From: Nitrospirota bacterium
GTDB lineage: Bacteria > Nitrospirota > Nitrospiria > Nitrospirales > UBA8639
Direction of reading: 5' to 3'
Assembly (NCBI GenBank): GCA_029865515.1
Contig: JAOUGQ010000066.1
Coordinates: 1-12,813, forward strand
Length of the DNA stretch: 12,813 nucleotides
A program made the position numbers and the translations under genes. The notes below the pieces were generated by a model. It searched no databases, was not told the origin of the DNA, and saw nothing but the letters and a program-made list of their open reading frames with translations. The first letter of the stretch is position 1. Each line of letters starts with the position of its first letter. Shown here piece by piece: positions 12,708-12,813 of the stretch.

Positions 12708-12813
12708 TTACGCGACGATTTCCGTGACCACCCCGGCTCCCACCGTTCGGCCCCCTTCTCGCACTGCAAACCGCACCCCTTGCTCCATCGCAATCGGCGA
12801 GATCAACTCTCCC
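12708..12813 (-). CDS. tuf: elongation factor Tu, C-terminal fragment
   Basis: Only the last 34 residues and a TAA stop (12708-12710) are present; the gene runs off the right edge. The fragment reads [20 protein letters not shown] then [14 protein letters not shown], the unmistakable end of EF-Tu domain 3 (family form: [27 protein letters not shown]). EF-Tu is the GTPase that delivers aminoacyl-tRNA to the ribosome. Counting the 103 bases at 12711-12813 gives 67 G or C (65%), with GCG, GTG, CGG and GTC codons. A sample of the neighbouring rpsJ is near 42%, so codon use differs sharply across the junction. Confidence 0.97.
   Translation of the reverse strand, partial: [34 protein letters not shown]

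Noticed and set aside
1..12813. Hidden mobile element, defence system, CRISPR or novel gene cluster
   Set aside because: Every stretch is assigned to a known translation gene or to a gap of at most 67 bases, leaving no room for another system. No direct-repeat array or terminal inverted repeats were seen.

Overview
The window is one uninterrupted block of translation-apparatus genes, all on the minus strand. It is the bacterial S10-spc-alpha ribosomal protein supercluster. Read in the direction of transcription (from position 12813 down to 1), it runs: tuf (3' end only), rpsJ, rplC, rplD, rplW, rplB, rpsS, rplV, rpsC, rplP, rpmC, rpsQ, rplN, rplX, rplE, rpsN, rpsH, rplF, rplR, rpsE, rpmD, rplO, secY, adk, map, infA, rpmJ, rpsM (5' end only). 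That is 28 genes with no inserted foreign gene, no broken gene, and no gap longer than 67 bases. No tRNA, rRNA, insertion sequence, CRISPR array or convincing terminator is visible.

The organism is a bacterium. The secY-adk-map-infA-rpmJ-rpsM order, the four-cysteine (zinc) form of S14, the zinc form of L36 and an adenylate kinase with a four-cysteine LID argue against Gammaproteobacteria. They fit many other phyla. The wording of SecY, L5 and S14 reminds me of Nitrospirota-type sequences, but that is an impression from memory and not a database result. Base composition looks to be in the 40s percent GC across the ribosomal genes. The 103 coding bases of tuf visible before its stop codon are about 65% GC, which is a clear contrast.

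Region by region: 12708-12813 is the end of EF-Tu. 7502-12673 is the S10 segment (rpsJ to rpsQ), which makes proteins of the 30S head (S10, S19, S3), the 30S body (S17), the peptidyl-transferase surroundings (L3, L4, L2, L16, L22) and the peptide-exit rim (L23, L29). 1942-7438 is the spc segment (rplN to secY), which ends in the Sec translocon channel. 166-1937 holds adk, map, infA and rpmJ, linking nucleotide balance, N-terminal methionine removal and initiation to ribosome synthesis. 1-99 is the start of the alpha segment (rpsM).

Genes are packed with many start/stop overlaps (rplC/rplD, rplX/rplE, rpmD/rplO, rplO/secY) or gaps of a few bases (rplD/rplW, secY/adk, adk/map). This implies translational coupling along a long polycistronic message. 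Seven of the 27 visible starts are GTG. The one promoter-like sequence I can defend lies between rpmJ and rpsM, where an alpha-operon promoter would be expected.

I did not find a previously undescribed system. The points worth a second look are small: a run of ten G in rplD, a lysine-rich N-terminal extension or alternative start of L5, the composition step at tuf, an unusually long Shine-Dalgarno spacing at infA, and a candidate promoter plus small hairpin before rpsM.
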